DNA of 16,193 nucleotides from Sphingobacteriaceae bacterium (GCA_947478315.1 CANJWF010000008.1:1-16193); one strand, 5' to 3'; shown: positions 6,541 to 15,541, counted from the first letter of the stretch. Numbers and translations are program-made. Notes: generated by a model from the sequence alone, not told the origin.

Positions 6541-6639
6541 ATTTTATGGTTTTTATAGGTTAATTATGATTAATTCATACTTTAACTGTGAAGTAATTAA
6601 AAAAGATATTTAAGATTTTATATATAAAAACGAACCAAG

Positions 6640-7977
6640 ATGAACGATATGAAGAGTACATTTTTTACTGTGATTTCCTTATCTATTCTAGCCGTTTTAA
6701 CCAGTTGTGGCGGTGGAATAGTTTCTTCTCAAGGGGAATTAGTTGGGATAAAAAGATCTGTTCCAAGACCAGATTTACCTTATGGCATGGTTTATATTCC
6801 TAGTGGAACTTTTATAATGGGTCAAACCGATCAAGATATTAGTTTTGCTCAAGTTGCTCAAAATAAGCAAGTTTCCATATCTTCATTCTACATGGACGAA
6901 ACGGAGGTTACTAATAGTGAGTATAGACAATTTGTCAATTGGGTTCGTGACTCTATAGCAGTTTCTTCCTACCTCAAGGATGACAAATTTTTCATGAAAT
7001 CGAAACCTGGAGCGCAGTCAGCCAATACTCAGAAAATAATAAACTGGGATATGGTTGGCGATGGGTCTAAAATATGGGGTGGTAAACGTTCTCCCGATAT
7101 GGTTAAAAAATTGGAGTCTATGTACTATCAAGCCGATGATAAAATATCAGGATTAAATGAATTAGATGTTCGCATATTAAAATATGAAGTTAAAGAATTG
7201 GTTTACCGTTGGGCTGCAGAAGCTCGACATGATAAAACAAAAAAGCGTTCAGATTTTATTTTTAGAGATACCGTTAGTATTTATCCCGATACCTTAGTAT
7301 GGTTGTCTGATTTTGCTTACGCACAAAATGAGCCAATGGTTCAAACTTATTTTTCACATCCTTCGTATGACAATTACCCTGTGGTAGGTGTAACATGGAG
7401 GCAGGCTAGAGCATTTACTGTTTGGCGTACTAATTTGCATGATTCTTATAGAAGAAGACGAGGTTTGCCTGTTTTGAGAATGCCTTATAGCTTACCTAAT
7501 GAATCCCAATTTGAATATGCAGCAAGAGGTGGACGTGTCGGTACATCTTATCCTTGGGGCGGGCCTTATATAAGAAATTCAAAAGGATGTTTGTTAGCTA
7601 ATTTTAAACCAGGTAGAGGTAATTATACTGATGATGGGGGCGCGTACACCGTGAACGTACGCTCATATTATCCTAACGATTTTGGATTGTATAATATGTC
7701 TGGTAATGTAGCCGAGTGGACATCTACGTCTTACTATGAAAATGCAGCCACTTTTGTTCATGATTTAAATCCTACTTACAATTATGAAGCTAAACCAGGA
7801 GAACAAGAGGTTTCCAAACGAAAGGTTGTTAGAGGCGGCTCTTGGAAAGATATAGGTTATTTCTTGCAGAACTCAAGTAAAAGTTTTGAATATCAAGATT
7901 CTGCTAAATCTTACGTTGGTTTTAGGTGTATATCTCCTACACCCGATCAAAATTTTCATGCTGCGGGTAATTTTTAA
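6640..7977 (+). CDS. gldK: GldK/PorK, T9SS outer-membrane ring lipoprotein
   Basis: This 445-residue lipoprotein pairs with GldN to form the large periplasmic ring of the type IX secretion system. The signal peptide ends in L-T-S-C with the lipidated residue Cys23. An ATG at 6649 (residue 4) is an equally good start. The body is an FGE-sulfatase (formylglycine-generating-enzyme-like) fold, with M-V-Y-I-P-S-G-T-F-I-M-G at 50-61, Y-M-D-E-T-E-V-T-N-S-E-Y at 84-95, M-S-G-N-V-A-E-W in the C-terminal third, R-G-G-S-W at 398-402 and V-G-F-R-C near 426-430. Members of the GldK branch are structural rather than catalytic, which is family knowledge. The following order gldL, gldM, gldN confirms the identity. 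porP, which often precedes this gene in other Bacteroidota, is absent; a TonB receptor is there instead. Confidence 0.96.
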   Translation: MNDMKSTFFTVISLSILAVLTSCGGGIVSSQGELVGIKRSVPRPDLPYGMVYIPSGTFIMGQTDQDISFAQVAQNKQVSISSFYMDETEVTNSEYRQFVNWVRDSIAVSSYLKDDKFFMKSKPGAQSANTQKIINWDMVGDGSKIWGGKRSPDMVKKLESMYYQADDKISGLNELDVRILKYEVKELVYRWAAEARHDKTKKRSDFIFRDTVSIYPDTLVWLSDFAYAQNEPMVQTYFSHPSYDNYPVVGVTWRQARAFTVWRTNLHDSYRRRRGLPVLRMPYSLPNESQFEYAARGGRVGTSYPWGGPYIRNSKGCLLANFKPGRGNYTDDGGAYTVNVRSYYPNDFGLYNMSGNVAEWTSTSYYENAATFVHDLNPTYNYEAKPGEQEVSKRKVVRGGSWKDIGYFLQNSSKSFEYQDSAKSYVGFRCISPTPDQNFHAAGNF

Positions 7978-8055
7978 TTCATTCAATAATATTGAGTGTT
8001 TTTGATAATGTTATAAAAATTCTATTTCATAAATTGTTTAATCTATTTGTAAATT

Positions 8056-8916
8056 ATGTCTGGAGATAAAAAAGAAAAACAAAAATTTAAAGTTACTTTC
8101 GATGCTTTGTCTTGTTGGGGAGGGGCCATAGTGATTATAGGCTCTTTGTTTAAAATTTTGCATTTAAAAGGAGCATCTGTCATGATTTCTGCAGGGCTTG
8201 GAACAGAGGCTCTGCTGTTTTTTTTATCTGGTTTTAGACCTCCGCATAAAGACCCCGAATGGACTAGAGTATATCCCCAATTGGCAGATGATTATTCTTC
8301 CGAACATTTTGTTCAGCCCGCTTCAGGGGCAGTTACACATAATAATGTTTTACATTCTACGGATAAAAATTTTTCAGCTCAAACTACAAGTTCTACATTG
8401 ACTAATTTAGATGTTGCGATGCAAAGCATAGACGTTACCCCAGATATGATAAAGCGTATGGGTGAAGGTTTGAAAAACTTTGGAGAAAAAATATCGAATA
8501 TATCCAGTGTTGCAGATGTTGCGGTTTCAACAAATGACTTTAATAACAATATCAAGGTAGCATCTGACACTTTCAAAACGTTAAATGAAAATTTTAAAGA
8601 AGCCTCAGATAAACTCAACGAAGTAGCTACTTCAAGTTTAGATTCTTTGGCTTATAAAGAGCAGGTTCAAAATTTAACCAAAAATCTCACGGCATTAAAT
8701 GCTATCTATGAGTTAGAATTACAAGAGTCAAATACTAACTTACAATCGATGTCTAATTTTTATGAAAATATGTCAGTATCAATGAAGAATTTGGGTGAAT
8801 CACTCGAAGACTCCAAGATTTTCAAAGAAGAAGTAAGCAAGTTGACTCGGAATCTATCATCCTTAAACGCAGTGTATGGTAATATGCTTTCTGCTGTAAA
8901 TACTCCTAGGGCATAA
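8056..8916 (+). CDS. gldL: GldL/PorL, T9SS motor inner-membrane protein
   Basis: This is a 286-residue stator-like protein that works with GldM to convert proton-motive force into rotation for secretion and gliding. Two transmembrane helices lie at about residues 21-37 and 40-60. Glu51 in the second (G-L-G-T-E-A-L-L) corresponds to the membrane glutamate known to be essential in this family. After F-R-P-P-H-K-D-P-E-W (60-69), the cytoplasmic part is long and helical. It contains a repeated unit: Y200-L222 (YKEQVQNLTKNLTALNAIY) is closely echoed by F256-L278 (FKEEVSKLTRNLSSLNAVY). The gap to gldK is 78 bp and to gldM 53 bp, with no terminator seen between. Confidence 0.96.
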   Translation: MSGDKKEKQKFKVTFDALSCWGGAIVIIGSLFKILHLKGASVMISAGLGTEALLFFLSGFRPPHKDPEWTRVYPQLADDYSSEHFVQPASGAVTHNNVLHSTDKNFSAQTTSSTLTNLDVAMQSIDVTPDMIKRMGEGLKNFGEKISNISSVADVAVSTNDFNNNIKVASDTFKTLNENFKEASDKLNEVATSSLDSLAYKEQVQNLTKNLTALNAIYELELQESNTNLQSMSNFYENMSVSMKNLGESLEDSKIFKEEVSKLTRNLSSLNAVYGNMLSAVNTPRA

Positions 8917-8969
8917 TTTAATAAATAAAATTGTTTGTAAACTAAAGTTAATATTAACGAATAGCATAA

Positions 8970-10505
8970 ATGGCTGGAGGTAAGGAAACACCGAGACAGA
9001 AATTAATCGGTATCATGTATTTGGTTCTAATGGCTATGTTAGCAATTAATGTTTCGGATTCTGTTCTGAATGCATTTAGAGGTTTAACAGAGAGTTTAGA
9101 AGCTTCAAATAAAAATGTACAAAAGGATATTGATGGCGTTTTTAAGGAGTTCGAAAAGAACTTAAAAGATAATCCTGATAGAACTAAACCATTAATAGAA
9201 AAAGCTAAGCAAGTTCAAAAATTAGCAGATGACTTGTATGATTACATTCATAAGCAAAAAGAAGATTTGATAACATTAGCTGGAGGTTACGATGCTGAAA
9301 CTCATGACCTAGTTAACCGTTCCGATATCGATATGGTTCCTAGAATTTTCGTTGAAGAAAAAAAAGGAGATGAAATTCAAAAGAAAATCAATGAAACTAG
9401 AGACAAAATGTTAGCAGTCTTAGATTCAAAAGATTTGGGTAGTGTTCAGTTGGTTTTAGGAGCTGAAAATCCAAAATTTGCTATTGATGGAGTAAAAGAA
9501 ACTTGGTCAGAATCTATTTTTGGTCATGGTACTCCAACTACTGCAGGGGTAACTGCATTAACTAAAATTGAAACAGACATTAAGAATGCGGAGGCTATTT
9601 TGTTGCGGAAGATATTAAGTCATTTGAACGAAGCGTTGGTTAATCTCGACTCATTTGCGGCGGTTGCTGTTGCACCTACTTCTTATCTGTTAGTTGGTCA
9701 ACCCTATACTTCTGAAATATTTTTAACAGCTTATGACTCTCGCGCCAATCCTAATATAACAGTTAACGGTTCTACCATACAAACCAAAGATGGTAAAGGC
9801 TTGTATACAGTAAATACGAATAAAGAAGGAATATTTAAATGGATTGCTACCGTCCGCATTAAGCAAACAGATGGTCAAATTAAGGAATATAAGACCGATG
9901 AGCAGACTTATCAAGTTGCTAGACCTTCAGTGGTAGTTTCTCCAGATAAAATGAATGTAATTTATGCGGGAGTAGATAATCCTATATCAGTTTCCGTTCC
10001 AGGAGTCGCAAATGAACGATTGAGAGTTACTATGTCAGGAGGTGAATTAACGGGACAAAATGGTAAATATATGGCTAAAACCAACCAAGCTGGTGGTATA
10101 GCTAAGGTTAATGTTTCAGCAGAAATACAAAAGGGAAAGATAGAGCCTATGGGTTCTTTCGATTTTAGAATAAAAAGGATACCAGACCCATTAGCAAAAT
10201 TTGCTGGTAAAACAGGCGGATCTTTAGGTTCTGGTTTAGTAAAATCGGCCGATAGATTGTTTGCTGTTCCAGATAATTTTGATTTTGAAGCTAAGTTTAC
10301 CATCACTAAATTTAATATGATTGTTGTAAAACCTCGTGCAGATGCTATTGTAAGACAAGGAACAAGTAATGTATTGTCTTCTCAAATGTTGCAAGATTTA
10401 AAAGGTATTACGCCAGGAAGTCGTTTGATTTTTGATAATATTATTGCTGTTGGTCCAGATGGTTCTCAAAGAAGTTTAACACCAATCGTGATTAATGTAA
10501 ATTAA
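8970..10505 (+). CDS. gldM: GldM/PorM, T9SS motor shaft protein
   Basis: This 511-residue protein has one N-terminal transmembrane helix (about residues 11-31, KLIGIMYLVLMAMLAINVS) and a long periplasmic region. It matches the characteristic start M-A-G-G-K-E-T-P-R-Q-K-L-I-G-I-M-Y-L-V-L. Arg9 just before the helix fits the conserved position described for the motor. In the family, dimeric GldM forms a shaft of stacked domains that passes through the GldL pentamer and reaches the GldK/GldN ring. Here the first periplasmic part (about 35-225) is helical and highly charged, and the rest looks beta-rich and Ig-like. Length is normal. It sits 53 bp after gldL and 50 bp before the gldN ATG. Confidence 0.97.
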   Translation: MAGGKETPRQKLIGIMYLVLMAMLAINVSDSVLNAFRGLTESLEASNKNVQKDIDGVFKEFEKNLKDNPDRTKPLIEKAKQVQKLADDLYDYIHKQKEDLITLAGGYDAETHDLVNRSDIDMVPRIFVEEKKGDEIQKKINETRDKMLAVLDSKDLGSVQLVLGAENPKFAIDGVKETWSESIFGHGTPTTAGVTALTKIETDIKNAEAILLRKILSHLNEALVNLDSFAAVAVAPTSYLLVGQPYTSEIFLTAYDSRANPNITVNGSTIQTKDGKGLYTVNTNKEGIFKWIATVRIKQTDGQIKEYKTDEQTYQVARPSVVVSPDKMNVIYAGVDNPISVSVPGVANERLRVTMSGGELTGQNGKYMAKTNQAGGIAKVNVSAEIQKGKIEPMGSFDFRIKRIPDPLAKFAGKTGGSLGSGLVKSADRLFAVPDNFDFEAKFTITKFNMIVVKPRADAIVRQGTSNVLSSQMLQDLKGITPGSRLIFDNIIAVGPDGSQRSLTPIVINVN

Positions 10506-10555
10506 TAATCTATTTATGCAAACAATAGTTGAATTCAACAAAAAACTTTAACCAT

Positions 10556-11485
10556 ATGAAAATTAAAATTTTAGTTCTGCTTTTTGGTCTCTCATTTAGT
10601 TTAGCATCTGCTCAAAATGATGCTAAATTGAGTCCACCTAAACCATCGTCTAAAAATGCTAAGGCGACTAAGAAGGGTGATAAAGACAAAAAGAATGCAG
10701 AAAAAGAAAACTATAGACCTAGAGATGGTTATTACAATAAGAAAGATATGATTGATGCGAAGGTAATTCCTTACCCTTCTTTGAGAGAGGCCGATGTCTT
10801 TTATGCTAAAAGAGTTTGGAGAGAAATAGATTTACGTGAAAAGATGAATCAGTATTTGGGTTCTCCCAAAGCACGTCTAATAGATGTTTTGGTTGAAGCG
10901 TTAAATTCAGGCGAAATTGTTGCTTATGACCCAGTTAGTACAAAAGATGATCCTAATGGGGATGAATTTACTACACCTCTGAAGCCTGAAGATGTGATGA
11001 GAAAGCTGGGTTCAGACAGTACTGCTGCTCCTATTTTCGATGAAACTGGCGTTCAAACGGGTACTAAGATGGTTTTTAATGAATTTAATCCTGATAGCAT
11101 AGTTAAGTTTAGAATAAAGGAAGATTGGATTTTTGATAGACAACGCTCAGTTTTCGAGCCAAGGATTATAGGTATTGCACCTTTAGTTAAAATTAAAACT
11201 TCTGCTGGGGCTTTAGGAGATGAACAACCTGCTTTTTGGATATATTTTCCAGATGCCCGCCAAGTTTTGGCGAATAGAGCAGTTGAGCAGGAAAGAAATG
11301 ATGCTACTCAATTAAGTTTTGATGGCGTTTTTTTAAAACGAATTTTCACTAGCTATATCGTTAAGGAATCTAATCAAAATGATTTTAAAGTGAAGGATTA
11401 TGCTAATGGTATTGACAAATTGTATGAATCTGAACGGATAAAAAAACAACTTATTGATTATGAACAGGATCTTTGGGAATATTAA
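10556..11485 (+). CDS. gldN: GldN/PorN, T9SS periplasmic ring protein
   Basis: This is a 309-residue periplasmic protein that binds GldK and contacts GldM in the secretion ring. I chose the ATG at 10556 because it begins a clean signal peptide (MKIKILVLLFGLSFSLASA, predicted cut after Ala19). An in-frame TTG at 10529 would put nine extra polar residues ahead of it. A Lys-rich linker (about 24-55) follows. The conserved body contains Y-Y-N-K-K-D-M-I-D, the segment R-V-W-R-E-I-D-L-R-E-K-M-N, F-R-I-K-E-D-W-I-F-D and P-A-F-W-I-Y-F-P-D-A-R, typical of GldN. The operon ends here, with a very strong hairpin terminator starting 5 bp past the stop codon. Confidence 0.95.
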   Translation: MKIKILVLLFGLSFSLASAQNDAKLSPPKPSSKNAKATKKGDKDKKNAEKENYRPRDGYYNKKDMIDAKVIPYPSLREADVFYAKRVWREIDLREKMNQYLGSPKARLIDVLVEALNSGEIVAYDPVSTKDDPNGDEFTTPLKPEDVMRKLGSDSTAAPIFDETGVQTGTKMVFNEFNPDSIVKFRIKEDWIFDRQRSVFEPRIIGIAPLVKIKTSAGALGDEQPAFWIYFPDARQVLANRAVEQERNDATQLSFDGVFLKRIFTSYIVKESNQNDFKVKDYANGIDKLYESERIKKQLIDYEQDLWEY

Positions 11486-11490
11486 ATTGC

Positions 11491-11558
11491 ATAAATCCTA
11501 TAAATAAAAAAGCCGAGGTAATTTAAACTACCTCGGCTTTTTTATTTATAGGATTTAT
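11491..11558. terminator. Perfect 30-bp-arm hairpin, bidirectional terminator
   Basis: The arms 11491-11520 and 11529-11558 are exact reverse complements over all 30 positions, with an 8-nt loop (ATTTAAAC). The GC core is AGCCGAGGTA/TACCTCGGCT. Outside it, an A-rich run on the left and a T-rich run on the right give a U-tract in either direction. It starts 5 bp after the gldN stop and should end the gld transcript. There is no minus-strand gene nearby that would need the reverse function. Confidence 0.92.
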
Positions 11559-11758
11559 CGTATAACAACATTCCCTACGTAAGAAAATCAAAATATTCTC
11601 ATTAATTTCATAACTCTTTCTAGCAATAGAGTTAGTGTATGCAACACTATAAATATCTCATTACTAATTAAATTTGAACCGATATTTTAACTAAGGGTAA
11701 ACTTAATCCTCAGACACACTTTTTTGGACGATACCAAAGAGATTGAAAATCAATTTTT
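11559..11758. other. Intergenic region after the gld terminator
   Basis: No gene is seen in these 200 bp. Two small hairpins stand out: TAACTCT/AGAGTTA (11611-11617 with 11628-11634), and TAGTGT-ATGCA-ACACTA (11633-11649). They overlap by two bases, so they may compete. The promoter for the downstream secreted protein must lie here, but I could not identify a convincing TTTG/TAnnTTTG pair. Confidence 0.4.
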
Positions 11759-14383
11759 ATGTATACGAAAAATAATTTGCTAATAGTATTATTCCTTTTT
11801 TTGCACAGTATTGCCCTTTTTTCTCAAACTACCGAAGATTTCTCAGGGAATAATTTTTCATATAATCTCGCTTGGCAAGGAAACACAGAGCGTTGGTTTG
11901 TTAATCCATTAAATCAGTTACAAACTGTTACTAGCACATTGAGTAGAACCGTATTTTTAATTACTGAAAATCACCTCACTAATAACACGATGTGGGAGTT
12001 TTGGGTAAAAATGGATTTTGACCCTAGTTTATCCAATCAAATGAGAGTGTATCTTATGAGTAATCAGTCTGATCTAACACAACCATTAAATGGCTATTTT
12101 ATACAAATAGGTGAAAGTGGTACGACAGATGGATACCATCTTTATAGGCAGACAGGAACTAGTGTTACCCAAATTTTTCAAGGTAAACCACGCATTAGAG
12201 CTTCTAATAATAAATTAATAGCTAAAATTCGTATTTATAGAGATGTATCAGGAACTTGGGAAATTCAAACTAATATTGATGATGGAGTAAATTTTGTCTC
12301 GGAAGGGTTTGTTAATGACAATACGTTTATTGAAAGTGAATTTATGGGAATATGGTGTAAGTATACCCCTACCAATTCGGGAAAGTTTTATTTCGATGAT
12401 TTAAAAATTCAAAAATTTGGCAATGATTTTACAGCACCTGAAATTTTATCTATTGTAGCTATAGATTCACTGCATATACAACTCCTTTTTAGTGAACCAA
12501 TGAGCGGCGACTGTTTCAATAAAATAAATTATCGTTTGCAGGGTACAAAAGCAACTGTAGCTAGTGTAGAATCTTTTAATAACACAACAACATTGCTGTC
12601 TCTAACTTTAGATGAACCTATCATTACAGGGCAATACCTTTTAGAAGTTAATAACATTCATGATTTAAGTTATAATATTATTAGAAATAATACAACAGCT
12701 ACATTTACGTATGTGAAACCGTATGTGGTTAAAAAAGGAGATATTGTCATTAATGAAATATTGGCGGATCCTAACCCACAAATTGACTTGCCAGCTGTTG
12801 AGTTCGTAGAACTATGGAATACTTCTACACAAACCCTATCTATTAAAAACTGGTTTTTTTCAGACGGAACCACCACAGCGACTTTTTCAGTTGATAATTT
12901 TTTACCAAATCAATATTTGATTTTATGTCCGCAAGCTAATACTCTTGATTTTTTAAAATACGGTAGGGTAATTGGATTGTCTATATGGCCATCGTTAAAT
13001 AACTTGGGTGATAATCTTAAATTGTTAGACAGTAATAGGCAATTAATAGACGAAGTACATTATGTTAATCAATGGTATGATACTCCAGATAAAAAAGAGG
13101 GTGGGTGTTCTTTAGAAAGAATTCAGGCTGCAACTGCTTGTATTGCTTCTCAAAATTGGAAATCGAGCAATAATGTTGCAGGAGGAACGCCAGGCAGTAT
13201 AAATTCAAATTTTAAAATGGTTAATACAGGTGAGTCTCTGAAATGGATAGATTTCAAACAAACCGATAGTCTCCATTTACAATTAAAATTTAGTCGTTCG
13301 ATAGATAGTTTAAATGCGATAAAGAAACAATGTTATGTTTTTGATGAATTGGACAACAAGATAGATAGTATTAAAGTTATTAGTCCTCTGTTTGATGTTG
13401 TTGAGCTTAAATTTATCAAATCGTTGATGTATGGTAGATATTATACCTTAACCCTTAATGGTATTTGTGATTGTGCTCAAAATAATATCGTAGGAGACAA
13501 TAAAAAAAATATTTTCATTGCCCATCAGATACAAGTAGAAGACGTATTAATTAATGAGTTATTATTTAATCCTAAGCCATTAGGTGCCGACTTTATTGAG
13601 ATATATAATAATACCGCTAAAATCTTTGATATTAAAGATTTGAAAATTGCTAATCTGAGTGAAAAAGGAGAAATAGCGTCGATAAAAGCCCTCAGCATAG
13701 ATACCAAGTGGATATTACCCAATCAATATTTAGCATTCTCGGTAGATATTGATAATGTCATGGGTAATTATCCTAATGCTGTTAAATCTGCTTTGATAAA
13801 TATCAAAGAATTACCCGCTTTTCCTGATGAAAAAGGAACGGTAATTTTATTATATGGGAATAGTATTATTGACAAATTAGATTATTCAGAGCAGATGCAC
13901 TTTGCGCTATTACATGAAAAAGAAGGTGTTTCTTTGGAAAGGGTCTCATGCAATAGGAAAACTAATGAAATTGGCAATTTTCGTTCAGCGGCTTCTGTAG
14001 TTGGTTTTGCTACCCCTGGTAGTGTAAATTCTCAAGCTATTGATAAGGATAAGATGATAGAAGATGAATGGATAGTATCAACATCAAAAACATTTTCACC
14101 TGATAATGATGGTTTTGAAGATGTGGCAGAGTATCGTTATAGTTTGAATGAATCAGGGTGGTTGTGTAATGCCACTGTCTATGATTTGAACGGTAATATT
14201 GTTAGAAAAATTTCAAAAGCCTCAACAATTTCAACGAATGGTTATCTCTATTGGGATGGCTTAACCGAAAATTTGCAAAAAGCATCTATTGGGATTTACG
14301 TTACCTATTTTGAATTTTATCATCCTGATGGGCGAAAAAAAACAAATTCTTGTCCAATCGTTTTGGCTACGAAATTGGAATAA
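11759..14383 (+). CDS. Secreted multidomain protein with two lamin-tail domains and a FlgD-like C-terminus
   Basis: This 874-residue protein has a signal peptide (about residues 1-22, cut near F-S-Q). About 24-221 is a beta-rich region ending in F-Y-F-D-D-L-K-I, like a laminin-G or family-16-type sandwich. Two similar units follow: an Ig-like part (226-318, D-S-L-H-I-Q-L-L-F-S-E-P) plus a lamin-tail part (about 326-480, I-V-I-N-E-I-L-A-D-P-N-P), then another Ig-like (493-588) plus lamin-tail (594-757, V-L-I-N-E-L-L-F-N-P-K-P). Residues 773-865 resemble the FlgD-type Ig domain (F-S-P-D-N-D-G, then G-I-Y-V-T-Y-F-E-F). It should be exported, perhaps to the cell surface. Closeness to gldN suggests, but does not prove, T9SS dependence. 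No clear canonical T9SS C-terminal signal is visible. Function is unknown. Confidence 0.85.
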   Translation: MYTKNNLLIVLFLFLHSIALFSQTTEDFSGNNFSYNLAWQGNTERWFVNPLNQLQTVTSTLSRTVFLITENHLTNNTMWEFWVKMDFDPSLSNQMRVYLMSNQSDLTQPLNGYFIQIGESGTTDGYHLYRQTGTSVTQIFQGKPRIRASNNKLIAKIRIYRDVSGTWEIQTNIDDGVNFVSEGFVNDNTFIESEFMGIWCKYTPTNSGKFYFDDLKIQKFGNDFTAPEILSIVAIDSLHIQLLFSEPMSGDCFNKINYRLQGTKATVASVESFNNTTTLLSLTLDEPIITGQYLLEVNNIHDLSYNIIRNNTTATFTYVKPYVVKKGDIVINEILADPNPQIDLPAVEFVELWNTSTQTLSIKNWFFSDGTTTATFSVDNFLPNQYLILCPQANTLDFLKYGRVIGLSIWPSLNNLGDNLKLLDSNRQLIDEVHYVNQWYDTPDKKEGGCSLERIQAATACIASQNWKSSNNVAGGTPGSINSNFKMVNTGESLKWIDFKQTDSLHLQLKFSRSIDSLNAIKKQCYVFDELDNKIDSIKVISPLFDVVELKFIKSLMYGRYYTLTLNGICDCAQNNIVGDNKKNIFIAHQIQVEDVLINELLFNPKPLGADFIEIYNNTAKIFDIKDLKIANLSEKGEIASIKALSIDTKWILPNQYLAFSVDIDNVMGNYPNAVKSALINIKELPAFPDEKGTVILLYGNSIIDKLDYSEQMHFALLHEKEGVSLERVSCNRKTNEIGNFRSAASVVGFATPGSVNSQAIDKDKMIEDEWIVSTSKTFSPDNDGFEDVAEYRYSLNESGWLCNATVYDLNGNIVRKISKASTISTNGYLYWDGLTENLQKASIGIYVTYFEFYHPDGRKKTNSCPIVLATKLE

Positions 14384-14440
14384 TATATATAGAGAGTAGG
14401 TTAATACTCAATTTTGACATAATAGTGTATGCTTTATTGG

Positions 14441-14466
14441 TAAGTTTGTAACGTTAAATTTGTAAC
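14441..14466 (+). promoter_or_regulatory. Possible nuoH promoter with a short direct repeat
   Basis: TAAGTTTG (14441-14448) is an exact TAnnTTTG match, 22 nt before the nuoH start. A TTTG at 14413-14416 is the nearest -33 candidate, but its 24-nt spacing is long. TTTGTAAC occurs twice, at 14445-14452 and 14459-14466, 14 nt apart; it could be a binding site or chance. Confidence 0.35.
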
Positions 14467-14470
14467 TATT

Positions 14471-15541
14471 GTGGGCTTTTTTTTAACACATACCTTCATT
14501 GCAATGGCGGTTTTTGCTTTTACCGCTTTGTTTACCTTAATGGCCGTTTATGCTGAGCGTAAGCTCGCTGGTTTTATGCAAGATCGTTTAGGACCAACGG
14601 AGGTAGGTAAATACGGATTATTGCAAACATTTGCTGATATTTTAAAATTACTTAGAAAAGAATTTATTATCCCTCAAGCTGTTGATAGATGGTTATTTCT
14701 AGGTGCTCCAATTGTTATTTTTATTTCGGTTTATCTAGGTTTTGCTTGCATGCCTTGGTCTGTAGGTGTCATAGGGGTTCATCTAAATATAGGGTTCTTT
14801 TATGTTTTTGCTGTTTTATCTATGGAAACCATTGGTATTTTAATGGCGGGTTGGGGTTCTAATAATAAGTATGCTTTATTAGGGGCCATGCGGTCAGTTG
14901 GTCAGATTATTTCTTATGAAATTCCTGCCGCATTTGCACTCATTGCAGGTGTTATGATGGTGCAAAGTTTAGATTTAAATAAGATTGCTCAACATCAGGG
15001 TATTCTATCGCATGAGCCTATATTCATGCTCGGCATTTGGGATATAACAAAAATAGGAGGATTATTTGCTTGGCATATTTTTCAAGCACCTCATCTGATT
15101 ATTGCATTTATAGTTTATTTCATAGGTTCTTTAGCAGAGTGTAATAGAGCTCCTTTTGATTTACCAGAAGCTGAATCGGAGTTAGTGGCTGGGTTTCACG
15201 TAGAATATTCAAGTTTACGCTTTGCTTTTATTTTTTTAGCAGAGTATTCTATGATGTTTTTAGTATCAATGTTAGGTGTAGTGGTGTTTTTGGGAGCATG
15301 GAATACTCCATTGCCAAATATAGGAGAATTAAAATTTGCAAATTGGACCACTGGTGTTGTTTGGGGTTGGGGTTGGATTATGTTTAAAACTTGTTCGTTA
15401 GTGTTTGTGCAAATTTGGGTGAGGTGGACTTTGCCAAGATTACGTATAGATCAATTGATGCAACTTTGTTGGAAAGTGTTATTACCCGTTTCTTTATTCT
15501 GCGTGCTTATATCAGGTATTTGGAGGGTAATGTTATCATGA
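14471..15541 (+). CDS. nuoH: NADH-quinone oxidoreductase subunit H (complex I)
   Basis: This 356-residue integral membrane subunit links the quinone site to the proton-pumping arm of complex I. The start is taken as GTG at 14471, the only usual start codon before the first helix. The family signature A-E-R-K-L-A-G-F-M-Q-D-R-L-G-P is at 28-42. G-A-M-R-S-V-G-Q-I-I-S-Y-E lies at 138-150, and E-C-N-R-A-P-F-D-L-P-E-A-E-S-E-L at 223-238, the acidic loop near the quinone chamber. About eight hydrophobic helices are visible, as expected. Its stop overlaps the nuoI start as ATGA. No nuoG precedes it, unlike the usual nuoA-N order, so it begins a separate transcription unit or lies at a split of the cluster. 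Confidence 0.95.
   Translation: MGFFLTHTFIAMAVFAFTALFTLMAVYAERKLAGFMQDRLGPTEVGKYGLLQTFADILKLLRKEFIIPQAVDRWLFLGAPIVIFISVYLGFACMPWSVGVIGVHLNIGFFYVFAVLSMETIGILMAGWGSNNKYALLGAMRSVGQIISYEIPAAFALIAGVMMVQSLDLNKIAQHQGILSHEPIFMLGIWDITKIGGLFAWHIFQAPHLIIAFIVYFIGSLAECNRAPFDLPEAESELVAGFHVEYSSLRFAFIFLAEYSMMFLVSMLGVVVFLGAWNTPLPNIGELKFANWTTGVVWGWGWIMFKTCSLVFVQIWVRWTLPRLRIDQLMQLCWKVLLPVSLFCVLISGIWRVMLS

Noticed and set aside
8198..8618. Short open frames on both strands inside gldL
   Set aside because: They overlap a clear gldL coding region and encode low-complexity, unrecognisable peptides.
9723..10306. Minus-strand open frames inside gldM
   Set aside because: They are antisense shadows of a conserved gene, with no start context or homology signs.
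15391..15537. N-terminal extension of nuoI to 243 residues
   Set aside because: It uses the nuoH coding region in another frame; the ATG at 15538 overlaps the nuoH stop in the normal way and gives the normal N-terminus.
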